This document shows positions 38,005 to 47,688 of a stretch of DNA of 64,000 nt, piece after piece (within the stretch, counting starts at the first letter, position 1; every line of letters begins with the position of its first letter). The notes under the pieces are model-generated. The model worked only from the letters and a program-made list of their open reading frames with translations, was not told the origin of the DNA and did no database searches. Source of the stretch: Cumulibacter manganitolerans (GTDB lineage Bacteria; Actinomycetota; Actinomycetes; Mycobacteriales; Antricoccaceae); the NCBI RefSeq assembly GCF_009602465.1, contig NZ_WBKP01000004.1, forward strand, positions 62,001-126,000, in the 5' to 3' direction. The translations under genes and the position numbers were made by a program.

Positions 38005-39438
38005 TTATCCCACAGCACCTTCCATCTGCAGCTCGATGAGCCGGTTGAGCTCGAGGGCGTACTCCATCGGCAGCTCCTTGGCGATCGGCTCGACGAAGCC
38101 GCGCACGATCATCGCCATCGCCTCGTCCTCCTCCATGCCACGCGACATGAGGTAGAACAGCTGGTCCTCGCTGACCTTCGTCACGGTGGCCTCGTGGCCC
38201 ATGGAGACGTCGTCGTTGCGGATGTCGACGTACGGGTAGGTGTCCGAGCGGCTGATCTGGTCGACCAGCAGCGCGTCGCACTTGACCACCGACGACGAGC
38301 CGTGCGCGCGGGGGTTGACCCGCACGAGGCCGCGGTAGGAGGCACGGCCGCCGCCGCGAGCCACCGACTTGGAGATGATCGAGGACGAGGTGTGCGGCGC
38401 CAGGTGCACCATCTTCGAGCCGGCGTCCTGGTGCTGCCCCTCGCCGGCGAACGCGACCGAGAGCACCTCGCCGCGGGCGTGCTCACCGAGCATGAACACC
38501 GCCGGGTACTTCATGGTGACCTTGGAGCCGATGTTGCCGTCGATCCACTCCATGGTCGCGCCCTCGTGCGCGTTCGCGCGCTTGGTGACCAGGTTGTAGA
38601 CGTTGTTCGACCAGTTCTGGATGGTCGTGTACCGGCAGCGCGCGCCCTTCTTGACGATGATCTCGACGACGGCCGAGTGCAGCGAGTCCGACGAGTAGAT
38701 CGGCGCCGTGCAGCCCTCGACGTAGTGCACGTACGCGTCCTCGTCGACGATGATGAGGGTGCGCTCGAACTGGCCCATGTTCTCGGTGTTGATCCGGAAG
38801 TAGGCCTGCAGCGGGATGTCGACGTGCACGCCCTTCGGCACGTAGATGAACGAGCCGCCGGACCACACGGCCGTGTTCAGCGCCGAGAACTTGTTGTCAC
38901 CGGCCGGGATGACGCTGCCGAAGTACTCCTCGAACAGCTCCGGGTACTCGCGCAGCCCGGTGTCGGTGTCGACGAAGATGACGCCCTGCTGCTCGAGGTC
39001 CTCGCGGATCTGGTGGTAGACCACCTCGGACTCGTACTGCGCGGCGACGCCCGCGACGAGCCGCTGCTTCTCCGCCTCCGGGATGCCGAGCTTGTCGTAG
39101 GTGTTCTTGATGTCGTCGGGCAGCTCGTCCCAGGTGGTCGCCTGCTTCTCGGTCGACCGGACGAAGTACTTGATCTGGTCGAAGTGGATGCCCGACAGGT
39201 CGGCGCCCCAGGTCGGCATCGGCTTCTTCTCGAACAGCGACAGCGCCTTCAGCCGCGTCTGGAGCATCCACTCGGGCTCGTTCTTCAGGGCCGAGATCTC
39301 GCGGACGACCTGCTCGGACAGGCCCCGCTTGGCGATCGCGCCGGCGTTGTCGCTGTCGTGCCAGCCGTAGTTGTAGCGGCTCAGAGCCTCGATGTGCTCG
39401 TCCTGCGTGACGATCGGCGCGCCATCGGTCGTGGTCAT
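38005..39438 (-). CDS. sufB: Fe-S scaffold protein SufB
   Basis: 477 residues, the normal size for SufB. Conserved features: [19 protein letters not shown] with the scaffold Cys, [18 protein letters not shown], and the C-terminal [21 protein letters not shown]. Forms the cluster on SufBC2D. Unlike the M. tuberculosis homologue Rv1461 no intein interrupts it. ATG 39438 with AGAGG 8-9 bp upstream. Second gene of the operon behind sufR. Confidence 0.96.
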   Translation of the reverse strand: MTTTDGAPIVTQDEHIEALSRYNYGWHDSDNAGAIAKRGLSEQVVREISALKNEPEWMLQTRLKALSLFEKKPMPTWGADLSGIHFDQIKYFVRSTEKQATTWDELPDDIKNTYDKLGIPEAEKQRLVAGVAAQYESEVVYHQIREDLEQQGVIFVDTDTGLREYPELFEEYFGSVIPAGDNKFSALNTAVWSGGSFIYVPKGVHVDIPLQAYFRINTENMGQFERTLIIVDEDAYVHYVEGCTAPIYSSDSLHSAVVEIIVKKGARCRYTTIQNWSNNVYNLVTKRANAHEGATMEWIDGNIGSKVTMKYPAVFMLGEHARGEVLSVAFAGEGQHQDAGSKMVHLAPHTSSSIISKSVARGGGRASYRGLVRVNPRAHGSSSVVKCDALLVDQISRSDTYPYVDIRNDDVSMGHEATVTKVSEDQLFYLMSRGMEEDEAMAMIVRGFVEPIAKELPMEYALELNRLIELQMEGAVG

Positions 39439-39506
39439 ATCAGAACCTCTGATCCTTCTCTATCGGCGTACGTCGGGGGGACGTGGTCGTGGTGGTGGTC
39501 GGTGGG

Positions 39507-40229
39507 CTAGGAGATCCGGCGCTCGAGGGGAGGGTGCGCGGCGCGCACTCCCCCGGCCGGTACGTGGGTGGTGCACACGCCGTCGCCGCGGGCGATGGTC
39601 GCGAGCCGCTGTACGTGGCTGCCGACGAGTCTCCCGATGACCTCGGTCTCGGCCTCGCACAGCTCGGGGAACTCGGCCGCCACCTGGGCGACCGGGCAGT
39701 GCCGCTGGCACAGTTGGCCGCCACTGGCGAGCGATTCCGCCGAGGCAGCATAGCCCTCGCCGCTGAGGGCGGCGGCCAGCGCCTCGGCGCGGGCGACGGG
39801 GTCGTCGCCGGCGCCGTCGATCGCGGTGCGGCACCGCGACTCCAGGCCGTGCACCTGCTGGTCGGCGAACGCGCGGACCGCCTCGCGCCCGCCGATCGCG
39901 ACCAGCTGGCGGAGGGCGGCGACCGCCAGGTCGTCGTAGGTGTGCGGCAGCTGGTCGCGGGCGATGTCGGTGAGCCCGTAGCGGCGGGCCGGTCGTCCAC
40001 GGCCGGCCGCCCGCCCGGCGGTCTCGGTGACGAGGCCCTCGGCCAGCATCGCGTCGAGGTGCCGACGGACGCCGTTCGGCGCAAGCGACAGCGCCTCGGC
40101 GAGCTCGGCGACGGACTGCGAGCCGTGGTTGAGCAGCAGCGTGGTGATCCGTGCGCGCGTACGGCCGTCCCCCGACGCGCCGTGCGCGTCGGGCGCGGTT
40201 GCCGGCGCTCCGAATTTCACAACACCCAT
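39507..40229 (-). CDS. sufR: SufR-type Fe-S-sensing transcriptional repressor
   Basis: 240 residues: N-terminal winged helix-turn-helix (about 25-90; VAELAEALSLAPNGVRRHLDAM) and a C-terminal domain with cysteines 174, 178, 191 and 219 that can hold a [4Fe-4S] cluster. SufR represses the suf operon when the cluster is intact. Its gene leads the suf operon as Rv1460 does. A CAAC-N6-GTTA element overlaps its own start codon, fitting autoregulation. ATG at 40229; an in-frame GTG at 40220 is an alternative if the RNA starts later. Confidence 0.92.
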   Translation of the reverse strand: MGVVKFGAPATAPDAHGASGDGRTRARITTLLLNHGSQSVAELAEALSLAPNGVRRHLDAMLAEGLVTETAGRAAGRGRPARRYGLTDIARDQLPHTYDDLAVAALRQLVAIGGREAVRAFADQQVHGLESRCRTAIDGAGDDPVARAEALAAALSGEGYAASAESLASGGQLCQRHCPVAQVAAEFPELCEAETEVIGRLVGSHVQRLATIARGDGVCTTHVPAGGVRAAHPPLERRIS

Positions 40230-40233
40230 GTTA
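40220..40233. promoter_or_regulatory. Candidate SufR operator overlapping the sufR start
   Basis: CAAC-N6-GTTA on the plus strand differs by one base from the CAAC-N6-GTTG motif reported for SufR operators. It covers the sufR start codon and abuts a TAGGTA -10-like box (40232-40237, minus). Flanking CCGAATT/AATTCGG arms extend the symmetry. Binding here would block the suf promoter. Confidence 0.45.
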
Positions 40234-40293
40234 CCTAATTCGGGGCGCCGCGCGCGTCAGGGCTGCCGCGTGACCTGGGCCACCCCGGCGAGG

Positions 40294-40719
40294 CTACTGG
40301 TTGAGGTAGTTCGAGAGCTGGTCGCGCTCGAACTGCAGCTGCCCGATGGACGACTTCACGACGTCCCCGATGCTGACGATGCCGACCAGCCGCTCGCCGT
40401 CGGTGACCGGCACGTGCCGGATGCGGCGCTCGGTCATCTGGGTGCGCAGCGAGTCGACCTCGGCCTCCGGCCGGCAGGTGTGCACGTCGGCGGTCATGAT
40501 GTCGGACACCGGACGGCCGCTGAGCGGCTCGAGCGTCACCAGGTTGCGCACGATGTCGCGCTCGGAGACGATGCCGTCCAGGCGCTCACCGTCGGCGCTG
40601 ACGACGACCGCGCCGATGTTGTGCTCGGCCAGCACGGTGACGAGCTCGCGAACCGTCGTCTCGGGCGTCACCGTCACGATGTCGCCGCCCTTGTGGTGCA
40701 GGATGTCGCTGATCTTCAT
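40294..40719 (-). CDS. Tandem CBS-domain protein
   Basis: 141 residues made of two CBS motifs: the first begins KISDILHHKGGDIVTVTPETTV and ends near VSERDIVRNL; the second spans VSDIMTADVHTC to VGIVSIGDVVKS, with a short C-terminal helix. Stand-alone CBS pairs bind adenine nucleotides or NAD and regulate partner proteins. ATG 40719 follows GGGAG. Lies 64 bp upstream of sufR on the same strand and diverges from ctaA. Partner unknown. Confidence 0.9.
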   Translation of the reverse strand: MKISDILHHKGGDIVTVTPETTVRELVTVLAEHNIGAVVVSADGERLDGIVSERDIVRNLVTLEPLSGRPVSDIMTADVHTCRPEAEVDSLRTQMTERRIRHVPVTDGERLVGIVSIGDVVKSSIGQLQFERDQLSNYLNQ

Positions 40720-40799
40720 GACGCGCTCCCGTTCGCTCGAGGTGGCGTCATCGTAGGTCCGGTGACGAACGCGGCACAAGGATCCGCCGGGGCCGCGGC

Positions 40800-40805
40800 T
40801 ACCCT
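40800..40805 (+). promoter_or_regulatory. -10 box for leaderless ctaA
   Basis: TACCCT ends 6 bp before the GTG at 40812. The GGAGGA between them touches the start codon and is too close to act as a ribosome-binding site, so a leaderless transcript is likely. Confidence 0.45.
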
Positions 40806-40811
40806 GGAGGA

Positions 40812-41789
40812 GTGCGCCTCACCCTGCCCGCCCCGACCGCCCAGAACGCCCGCCGGCTGACGCTGGCGAACCTGCTCGCGAACATCGCGCTCGTGCTGAC
40901 CGGGGGCCTGGTCAGGCTCACCGGGTCCGGTCTCGGCTGCGCGGAATGGCCCACGTGCAACGACGGCAACATCGTGCCGACGCCCGAGGCGCCGATCCAC
41001 ACCTACATCGAGTTCGTCAATCGCACCCTGACCTTCGCGTTGATCGTGGTCGCGCTGACCACCTGGCTGGTGCTGCGCCGGCTGAGCCCGCGGCGCCCCG
41101 ACCTGACCCGGCTGGCGTTCCTGATCGGCATGGGCATCCCGGCCCAGGGCGTGGTCGGCGGCATCACCGTTCTCACCGGCCTGAACCCGTACACGGTCAT
41201 GGTGCACATGATGATCACGATGGTGCTCATCTACTGGGCGGCGGTCAGCTACCACCGCGCCCGGCACCTCGATCGGGTGGTCGTGGACTACCGCGGGCGC
41301 GCCGCGCACTGGCTGGCGCGCGCGCTGCTCATCGCCACCTACCTGACCCTCGCGCTCGGCACGTTCGCGACCGGCGCCGGGCCGCACGCCGGTGATCCGG
41401 ACGCCGGGCGCACCGGCTTCGATCCCGCGCTGGTCTCCCAGCTGCACGCGGACGCGGTCTTCCTGCTCGTCGGGCTGTCGGTGGGCGTCACGATCTACGC
41501 CCGCATCGTCGGCCGGCGAGGGCTGATCGTCGCGACCACCCTGCTGATGGCCGTCGAGCTCGGGCAGGCCGTGGTCGGCTACACGCAGTACTTCACCGGG
41601 CTGCCGCTCGCGCTCGTCGCCGCGCACCTGGTGCTCGCCGCCCTCGTGATGGCCACCTCGACCGTGGTCGCGGAAGAGCTGCGCTACGTCCCGGCGCTGC
41701 GCGCCGACCGGCCGGTGGGCACGCGGCCCGCGGCTCAGCGGCGGGGCAGCGGGACGACGCTCGAGCACGACGCGCCGGTCGCCGGCTGA
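40812..41789 (+). CDS. ctaA: Heme A synthase
   Basis: 325 residues, eight predicted helices as in CtaA/COX15. The N-terminal loop GLVRLTGSGLGCAEWPTC carries the regulatory Cys pair, and four helix histidines are visible (IHTYIEFVNR, MVHMMI, QLHADAV, AAHLVL), matching the heme-ligating set. Oxidises the heme O methyl group to make heme A for cytochrome c oxidase, downstream of CtaB encoded 1.4 kb away. The last 55 bp overlap the convergent gene at 41735. Confidence 0.94.
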   Translation: MRLTLPAPTAQNARRLTLANLLANIALVLTGGLVRLTGSGLGCAEWPTCNDGNIVPTPEAPIHTYIEFVNRTLTFALIVVALTTWLVLRRLSPRRPDLTRLAFLIGMGIPAQGVVGGITVLTGLNPYTVMVHMMITMVLIYWAAVSYHRARHLDRVVVDYRGRAAHWLARALLIATYLTLALGTFATGAGPHAGDPDAGRTGFDPALVSQLHADAVFLLVGLSVGVTIYARIVGRRGLIVATTLLMAVELGQAVVGYTQYFTGLPLALVAAHLVLAALVMATSTVVAEELRYVPALRADRPVGTRPAAQRRGSGTTLEHDAPVAG

Positions 41790-42310
41790 CCCGGCCGCGC
41801 CGGCGCCTGCCGGAGCCGGCGGGCCGCGTCGGCGATGTGTCCGTCGAGGGGGTACCACACCTCGCGCGCGGCCCGGGCGGTATAGCGGCGCTCGATCGAG
41901 CCGGCGCGCTGAGCGAGCTCCCCTGCCGCCCGCTCGGCCTCGTAGTCGCTCCAGATGGTCGTCATCCGCGCCTGCGCGATCGTGAGCTCGGTCGCGACGT
42001 CGTCCAGCACCTCGGAGTTGTGCCGGGACACCGCGCCGAGCACGTCGAACGCGTCCATGACGTCCTGCAGAGCGGCGCCGGCCGCCGTTGCGGTCTGCGC
42101 CGACGGGCCGTCCTCGAGCAGGTCGTCGTAGCGGCTGACCAGCTCGTCGAGCAGGTCCGCCACCAGCTCCCACTGCTCACCGACCTGCGCCGTACGCGCC
42201 GGCCGGGCGGCCGCCAGCGCGTCGCGCTGCGCGCCGATCTGCGGGGGCCGCGGCGGGCCGCCGCGACCGGGCTGCACCGACCCGCTGCTCAGAGGGCTCA
42301 CGTCGGACAC
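41735..42310 (-). CDS. Hypothetical alpha-helical protein
   Basis: 191 residues. Pro/Gly/Arg-rich N-terminus (~1-40), then a long helical region with coiled-coil character (VADLLDELVSRYDDLLEDG onward), and an Arg/Pro-rich tail. No membrane helix or motif. GTG 42310 or GTG 42301 (GAGG 8 bp upstream) may start it. The 3' end runs 55 bp antisense into ctaA. Third-position GC bias supports coding; function unknown. Confidence 0.6.
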   Translation of the reverse strand: MSDVSPLSSGSVQPGRGGPPRPPQIGAQRDALAAARPARTAQVGEQWELVADLLDELVSRYDDLLEDGPSAQTATAAGAALQDVMDAFDVLGAVSRHNSEVLDDVATELTIAQARMTTIWSDYEAERAAGELAQRAGSIERRYTARAAREVWYPLDGHIADAARRLRQAPARPGQPATGASCSSVVPLPRR

Positions 42311-42425
42311 CTCGGTTCCGTGCGTCGCCGATACGGTTCCTCGCGAGCGTAGGTCCAGCGAGCAGCCCGGTGCGCTGCGCGACGGCGAAGTTCACCGGGA
42401 GGCCGCGCAGAGTTCGCCGGCGGCG

Positions 42426-42776
42426 CTACTTCCCGGCGGGCCGGCCGTGGCCCATCAGGCCCCACTCGAACGCCGTGGTGCGCACCGCGCCGACGGCCTC
42501 GCGCTCCCAATCCCCCTCGGACACCGTGAAGCCGGCGGTCGCGCACGCGTCGATCGCCGCCTGCTGGGAGCGCAGGACCTGGTCGCCGTAGCGGCCGTCC
42601 TGGGCCACCACGACGATCCGCGTGCGGTTGGCCGAGACGTGCTCGAGGTAGACGTGCGCCGGTCCCCCGTGGCGAGCGGCGAACGCGGACAGCCGCTTCG
42701 CGGCGGTCGCCGCCTCCTCGGAGTGGTCGCTCTCGGGTGCGGCAGTGGCCTGGACGTCGTCGGCAGGGTCGGTCAT
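42426..42776 (-). CDS. Conserved small hypothetical protein
   Basis: 116 residues, acidic N-terminus (~1-25), then a compact alpha/beta-looking domain (HVYLEHVSANRTRIVVVAQD) ending GLMGHGRPAGK. No family recognised. ATG 42776 lies exactly 6 bp after a TATCCT box with no Shine-Dalgarno, indicating a leaderless mRNA and supporting this start over a longer frame. Confidence 0.65.
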   Translation of the reverse strand: MTDPADDVQATAAPESDHSEEAATAAKRLSAFAARHGGPAHVYLEHVSANRTRIVVVAQDGRYGDQVLRSQQAAIDACATAGFTVSEGDWEREAVGAVRTTAFEWGLMGHGRPAGK

Positions 42777-42780
42777 GCGA

Positions 42781-43023
42781 TCAGGATAGACCGGCGCTGC
42801 CCCGCCGACGGTGACCCCCGGGCGGTGGCGGCCCGAGACGTTCCAGGGCGGCGAGCAGGTCGGCGACCGCGGCCTGCACCCCCCGCGCCGCGGACGCGTG
42901 GACGGCACGCAGCCGCGCGGACCCCGCGCACGGCGGAAGCGGCAGCGTGCCGGCGACCAGCCCGGCCAGCGCCTCGAGCAGGCCGTCGGCCGTGCCGCCG
43001 CGCGGGCCTCGTCCCTCGGTCAC
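42781..43023 (-). CDS. Possible small protein (80 aa)
   Basis: GTG 43023 opens an 80-residue frame with strong third-position GC and a helical, Ala/Leu-rich sequence containing TLPLPPCAGSARLRAVHASA. A purine-rich GGGGGCGGGG stretch precedes it. No family recognised; it could be a real actinobacterial small protein between ctaB and the 42426 gene, or chance. Confidence 0.35.
   Translation of the reverse strand: MTEGRGPRGGTADGLLEALAGLVAGTLPLPPCAGSARLRAVHASAARGVQAAVADLLAALERLGPPPPGGHRRRGSAGLS
42783..42788 (-). promoter_or_regulatory. -10 box for a leaderless transcript
   Basis: TATCCT on the minus strand, 6 bp before ATG 42776. It overlaps the stop codon of the possible small gene at 42781-43023. 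Confidence 0.5.
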
Positions 43024-43154
43024 GCCCCGCCCCCGTCCCTGGTCGCGCTGATGGCGACGATGCTGCCGGGGCCGGTGGTGCGGACGGTTAATGCCGCGTG
43101 TCGCGCAGATGACCGGCGCCGCAAGACTGGCGGCCGGCGCGGACCGGCGAGACG

Positions 43155-44072
43155 TCAGAGGACGGCGTCGACGGCGATGAGCACGAACACCAAGGTCAGG
43201 TACGTGTTCGACATGTGGAAGACGCGCATCGGCCGGATCGGGGCGCCGCGCAGGGTGCGCACGTGCAGGAGCACCGTCTCGAGCAGGAACCAGCTGCCGA
43301 GGACCAGCACGGTGACCCCGTAGAGCGGCCCCAGGGCCACCGGCCACAGCCACACCGAGCACCCGACCATCGCGATCGCGTGCCCCAGCATCTGCGCGGT
43401 GACGGTGGCCGGGCGGGCGACCACGGGCAGCATCGGTACCCCGGCCGCCGCATAGTCGTCGCGGTACTTGATGGCCAGCGCCCAGAAGTGCGGCGGCGTC
43501 CAGAAGAAGATGATCAGGAACATGATCACCGGGGCCAGGGCCAGCGACCCGGTGACCGCGGCCCAGCCGATCAGCACCGGCATGCAGCCCGCCGCACCGC
43601 CCCACACGATGTTCTGCGCAGTACGCCGCTTGAGCACCATCGTGTACAGAACGACGTACAGCAGGATCGCCAGCAGGTTCAGCACGGTCGCCAGCGGCGT
43701 GGTGAAGTACCAGAACACCGCGGTCGACACGGCACCCAGCACGATGCCGAAGACGAGAGCGTTGCGCGGCTCGACCACGTGCCGCACCAGCGGCCGGCGC
43801 CGCGTGCGGTGCATCACCGAGTCGATGTCGCGGTCGACGTAGCAGTTCAGCGAGTTCGCCGATCCCGCGGAGAGCATGCCGCCGACGAGGGTCTGGACGA
43901 TCAGCCACACCGAGCCGACGCCGCCGGCGGCCAGCAGCATGGCGGGCACCGTCGTGATCAGCAGCTGCTCGATGATGCGCGGCTTGGTGAGCGCGACGTA
44001 GGCCTTGACGACGTCGAGCGCGCCGGCCTGCGAGGGCCGCTCCGAGGCGCGGTGCAGGGTCCCTGAGCTCAT
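43155..44072 (-). CDS. ctaB: Heme O synthase (protoheme IX farnesyltransferase)
   Basis: 305 residues, UbiA prenyltransferase superfamily, about nine helices. First Asp-rich motif NCYVDRDID (~near residue 75) and second motif YRDDY; the KPRIIEQLL and TPPHFWALAIKY segments are typical of CtaB. Adds farnesyl to heme b to give heme O, which CtaA oxidises. ATG 44072 follows GAGG at 8 bp; an upstream frame to 44276 is not used. Divergent from tkt, as in M. tuberculosis where ctaB adjoins tkt. Confidence 0.95.
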   Translation of the reverse strand: MSSGTLHRASERPSQAGALDVVKAYVALTKPRIIEQLLITTVPAMLLAAGGVGSVWLIVQTLVGGMLSAGSANSLNCYVDRDIDSVMHRTRRRPLVRHVVEPRNALVFGIVLGAVSTAVFWYFTTPLATVLNLLAILLYVVLYTMVLKRRTAQNIVWGGAAGCMPVLIGWAAVTGSLALAPVIMFLIIFFWTPPHFWALAIKYRDDYAAAGVPMLPVVARPATVTAQMLGHAIAMVGCSVWLWPVALGPLYGVTVLVLGSWFLLETVLLHVRTLRGAPIRPMRVFHMSNTYLTLVFVLIAVDAVL

Positions 44073-44387
44073 CGGCCGCACCTCGACGGCGCAGCGCACC
44101 GAGGGCGAGCATGGACCGGGACGAGCACGAGAGGCCGCGTTTCTATCGACGATGGGCGGTGGCCGCGCGAACGGCGCGGCGACACCCCATCTTAGCGCCG
44201 CCGTCCATGGACGGAGCCCGCGGCCGGGGTGGCTCGCCTCACGGATCGCGAGCGCCGTGAGACCACCGTGCGGCACCGCTCGTACCCGAGCCGCTCGGTG
44301 CCGGGAGCGGTCTGCCTGCTACTAGGCTTGACCCGACGGCCCGCTCTCGGGCCCGCTGGATCTGTGCCGACCAAAGGAGCTTCTTTC
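44073..44387. promoter_or_regulatory. Divergent ctaB/tkt control region
   Basis: 315-bp gap with no convincing gene. On the plus strand TAGGCT (44323-44328) is a -10 candidate for tkt, giving a ~50-nt leader with a GGAG site (44375-44378). On the minus strand TAAGAT (44189-44194) is a -10 candidate for ctaB, more than 110 bp from its start. Clear -35 boxes are absent. Nothing else is recognised. Confidence 0.4.
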
Positions 44388-46574
44388 GTGACCGACCGCA
44401 GCGTTCCCCTCACGGTCCTGCCCGATGGCTGGTCGGCGATCGACCAGAAGGCCATCGACACCGCTCGGGCACTCGCCATGGACGCCGTGCAGAAGGTCGG
44501 AAACGGCCACCCGGGCACCGCGATGAGCCTGGCGCCCGCGGCGTACTACCTGTTCCAGCAGGCGATGCGGCACGACCCCTCCGATCCGGACTGGGCCGGC
44601 CGCGACCGGTTCGTGCTGTCCTGCGGGCACTCGAGCCTCACGCTCTACATCCAGCTCTTCTACAGCGGCTACGGCCTCGAGCTCAGCGACCTCGAGGCGT
44701 TGCGGACCTGGGGGTCGCTGACCCCCGGCCACCCCGAGCACGGCCACACGCGCGGCGTCGAGATCACCACCGGGCCGCTGGGCTCCGGGCTGGCTGCCGC
44801 GGTGGGCATGGCCATGGCCGCCCGCCGCGAGCGTGGTCTGCTCGACCCGGACGCGCCGCAGGGCGAGAGCATCTTCGACCACCACGTGTTCGTGATCGCC
44901 TCGGACGGCGACCTTCAGGAGGGCGTCAGCAACGAGGCGAGCTCGATCGCCGGCACCCAGCAGCTCGGCAACCTCGTCGTGCTGTACGACGACAACAAGA
45001 TCTCGATCGAGGACGACACGCAGATCGCGTTCACCGAGGACGTCTCCAAGCGCTACGAGGCGCTCGGCTGGCACGTCAGCGACGTCGACTGGATCACCGA
45101 CGGTGGGTACGAGGAGAACCTCAAGGTGCTCGCCGCGGCGATCGAGCAGGCCAAGGCCGTCACCGACAAGCCCTCGTTCATCAACCTGCGGACCATCATC
45201 GCGTGGCCGGCACCGAACAAGCAGGGCACCGGCAAGGCGCACGGCTCCGCGCTCGGCGACGACGAGGTCAAGGCCACCAAGGAGCTTCTCGGGCTCGACC
45301 CCGACAAGACCTTCGACGTCCCCGACGAGGTGCTGGCGCACACCCGCGAGGTGACCGAGCGCGGCCGGCGGGCGCACGCGGAGTGGACCGAGCGCTTCGA
45401 GGCGTGGCGAGCGGCCGACCCGGAGCGGGCCGCGCTGTACGACCGGCTGCGCGACCGGCGGCTGCCGGACGGCTGGACCGACGCCCTGCCGGTCTTCGAG
45501 GCCGACGCCAAGGGGCTCGCGACCCGGGCGGCGTCCGGCAAGGTGCTCGCGGCCCTGGCCGAGCCGCTGCCGGAGCTGTGGGGTGGCTCGGCGGACCTCG
45601 CCGAGTCCAACAACACGACCATGGAGGGCGAGCCCTCCTTCATCCCGGTCCAGAACCAGACCGAGGCGTGGGCCGGCAACCCGTACGGGCGGACCCTGCA
45701 CTTCGGCATTCGCGAGCACGCCATGGGCATGATCATGAACGGCATCGCGCTGCACGGCGGGACCCGCGTGTACGGCGGCACGTTCCTGGTGTTCTCCGAC
45801 TACATGCGCGCCGCGGTCCGGCTCGCGGCCCTGATGCAGCTGCCCGTGACCTACGTCTGGACGCACGACTCGATCGGGCTCGGCGAGGACGGTCCGACGC
45901 ACCAGCCGATCGAGCACCTCTCGGCGCTGCGGGCCATCCCCGGCCTGGACGTCGTCCGGCCGGGTGACGCCAACGAGACCGCCATCGCGTGGCGCACCAT
46001 CCTCGAGCACACCGACCGTCCGGCGGGCCTGGCGCTGTCCCGCCAGCCGATGCCGACCCTGGACCGCGCCAGGTACGCCTCGGCCGACGGCGTGGCCCGC
46101 GGCGGGTACGTCCTCAAGGACACCGACGGCACCCCCGACGTGATCCTGATCGCTACCGGCTCCGAGCTGCACCTCGCCGTCGACGCGGCCGAGCAGCTCG
46201 AGGCCGCCGGCACCCGGGCGCGGGTCGTCTCGATGCCGTGCGTCGAGTGGTTCGACGCGCAGGACGAGCAGTACCGCAACGAGGTGCTTCCGCCGTCCGT
46301 GCGGGCCCGGGTCACCGTCGAGGCCGGTGTCGCGCAGTCCTGGTACCGCTTCCTCGGCGACGCCGGGCGCGCGATCGCGATCGAGCACTTCGGCGCCTCC
46401 GCGTCGGCGGCGGTGCTGTTCGAGGAGTTCGGCTTCACCACCGAGAAGGTGATCGAGGCGGCCCGCCAGAGCATCGCTGCCGCCGGCAGCGGACCGGGCA
46501 CCGGGCATCACGTCGTGAACGAGCCGGAGCAGGACGCCCACTCGTACCAGACCGCAGAAGGAGAGAAGGCGTGA
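44388..46574 (+). CDS. tkt: Transketolase
   Basis: 728 residues, slightly longer than most (~700). TPP-binding regions: [11 protein letters not shown] with the active-site His, [13 protein letters not shown], then the pyrimidine domain [15 protein letters not shown] and [15 protein letters not shown]. Transfers two-carbon units between sugar phosphates. GTG 44388 has GGAG 10 bp upstream. First gene of tkt-tal-pgi-zwf-opcA-pgl; its stop overlaps the tal start (TGATG). Confidence 0.96.
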   Translation: MTDRSVPLTVLPDGWSAIDQKAIDTARALAMDAVQKVGNGHPGTAMSLAPAAYYLFQQAMRHDPSDPDWAGRDRFVLSCGHSSLTLYIQLFYSGYGLELSDLEALRTWGSLTPGHPEHGHTRGVEITTGPLGSGLAAAVGMAMAARRERGLLDPDAPQGESIFDHHVFVIASDGDLQEGVSNEASSIAGTQQLGNLVVLYDDNKISIEDDTQIAFTEDVSKRYEALGWHVSDVDWITDGGYEENLKVLAAAIEQAKAVTDKPSFINLRTIIAWPAPNKQGTGKAHGSALGDDEVKATKELLGLDPDKTFDVPDEVLAHTREVTERGRRAHAEWTERFEAWRAADPERAALYDRLRDRRLPDGWTDALPVFEADAKGLATRAASGKVLAALAEPLPELWGGSADLAESNNTTMEGEPSFIPVQNQTEAWAGNPYGRTLHFGIREHAMGMIMNGIALHGGTRVYGGTFLVFSDYMRAAVRLAALMQLPVTYVWTHDSIGLGEDGPTHQPIEHLSALRAIPGLDVVRPGDANETAIAWRTILEHTDRPAGLALSRQPMPTLDRARYASADGVARGGYVLKDTDGTPDVILIATGSELHLAVDAAEQLEAAGTRARVVSMPCVEWFDAQDEQYRNEVLPPSVRARVTVEAGVAQSWYRFLGDAGRAIAIEHFGASASAAVLFEEFGFTTEKVIEAARQSIAAAGSGPGTGHHVVNEPEQDAHSYQTAEGEKA

Positions 46575-47677
46575 TGAGCACGAATCGGAATCTCGCGGAG
46601 CTGTCGGGCAAGGGTGTCGCCGTCTGGCTCGACGACCTGTCCCGCGAACGTATCGTCTCCGGCGGCCTGCGGCGGCTGATCGAGGAGAAGTCCGTCGTCG
46701 GCGTCACCACCAACCCGTCGATCTTCCAGGCCGCGATCGGCGGCTCGGACCAGTACGACGAGCAGCTGGCCGACAGCAAGGCCCTCGGGATGAGCGTCGA
46801 CGAGGCGGTCCGCTTCATCACCACCCGGGACGTGCGGTCGGCCTGCGACGTGCTGCGGCCGGTCTACGACGCCTCGGGAGAGGTCGACGGCCGCGTGTCG
46901 ATCGAGGTCGATCCCCGTTCGGCGCACGACGAGGCCAAGACCACCGCCGAGGCCAAGCTGCTGTGGTGGATGGTCGATCGGCCCAACCTGTTCATCAAGA
47001 TCCCCGCCACCGACGAGGGCATTCCGGCGATCGCCGACGCGATCGCGGAGGGCATCAGCGTCAACGTCACGCTGATCTTCTCCCTCGGCCGCTACGAGCA
47101 GGTGATGGACGCCTACCTCACCGGAATCGAGCGGCGCCTCGCCGCCGGCGGCTCGGTCGCGTCGCTGGAGTCCGTCGCCTCGTTCTTCGTCAGCCGGGTG
47201 GACACCGAGATCGACGCCCGGCTCGACAAGATCGGCGGCGACGCGACCGCCCTCAAGGGCAAGGCCGGCGTGGCCAACGCCCAGCTCGCCTACCAGGCCT
47301 ACGAGGAGGTCTTCGGGTCGGAGCGGTGGGCGCGCCTGGAGAAGCAGGGCGCGCGCCGGCAGCGGCCGCTGTGGGCCTCGACCGGCGTGAAGAACCCCGA
47401 CTACAGCGACACGCTGTACATCTCGCAGCTGGTCGCCGCGGGCACCGTCAACACGATGCCGGAGAAGACGATGGACGCCTACGCCGACCACGGCGAGCTC
47501 GGCACGCCGGTGACGGAGTCCTACGGCGAGGCGCGCCGGCAGCTGGACGCGGTCGCGGCGGCCGGCGTGGACCTCGACGAGGTGTTCGCCGTCCTCGAGC
47601 GCGAGGGCGTCGAGAAGTTCGAGAAGGCGTGGGCCGAGCTGTACGAGACCGTGGCCGCCGAGCTGGACGACAAGTAG
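46574..47677 (+). CDS. tal: Transaldolase
   Basis: 367 residues, the longer actinobacterial/cyanobacterial transaldolase subfamily. Schiff-base lysine in [12 protein letters not shown], conserved [10 protein letters not shown] near the N-terminus and VANAQLAYQ plus [12 protein letters not shown] in the C-terminal half. Moves dihydroxyacetone units in the non-oxidative pentose-phosphate pathway. ATG 46574 overlaps the tkt stop; GTG 46571 is an alternative. Confidence 0.96.
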   Translation: MSTNRNLAELSGKGVAVWLDDLSRERIVSGGLRRLIEEKSVVGVTTNPSIFQAAIGGSDQYDEQLADSKALGMSVDEAVRFITTRDVRSACDVLRPVYDASGEVDGRVSIEVDPRSAHDEAKTTAEAKLLWWMVDRPNLFIKIPATDEGIPAIADAIAEGISVNVTLIFSLGRYEQVMDAYLTGIERRLAAGGSVASLESVASFFVSRVDTEIDARLDKIGGDATALKGKAGVANAQLAYQAYEEVFGSERWARLEKQGARRQRPLWASTGVKNPDYSDTLYISQLVAAGTVNTMPEKTMDAYADHGELGTPVTESYGEARRQLDAVAAAGVDLDEVFAVLEREGVEKFEKAWAELYETVAAELDDK

Positions 47678-47688
47678 GGAGCAGCGCG

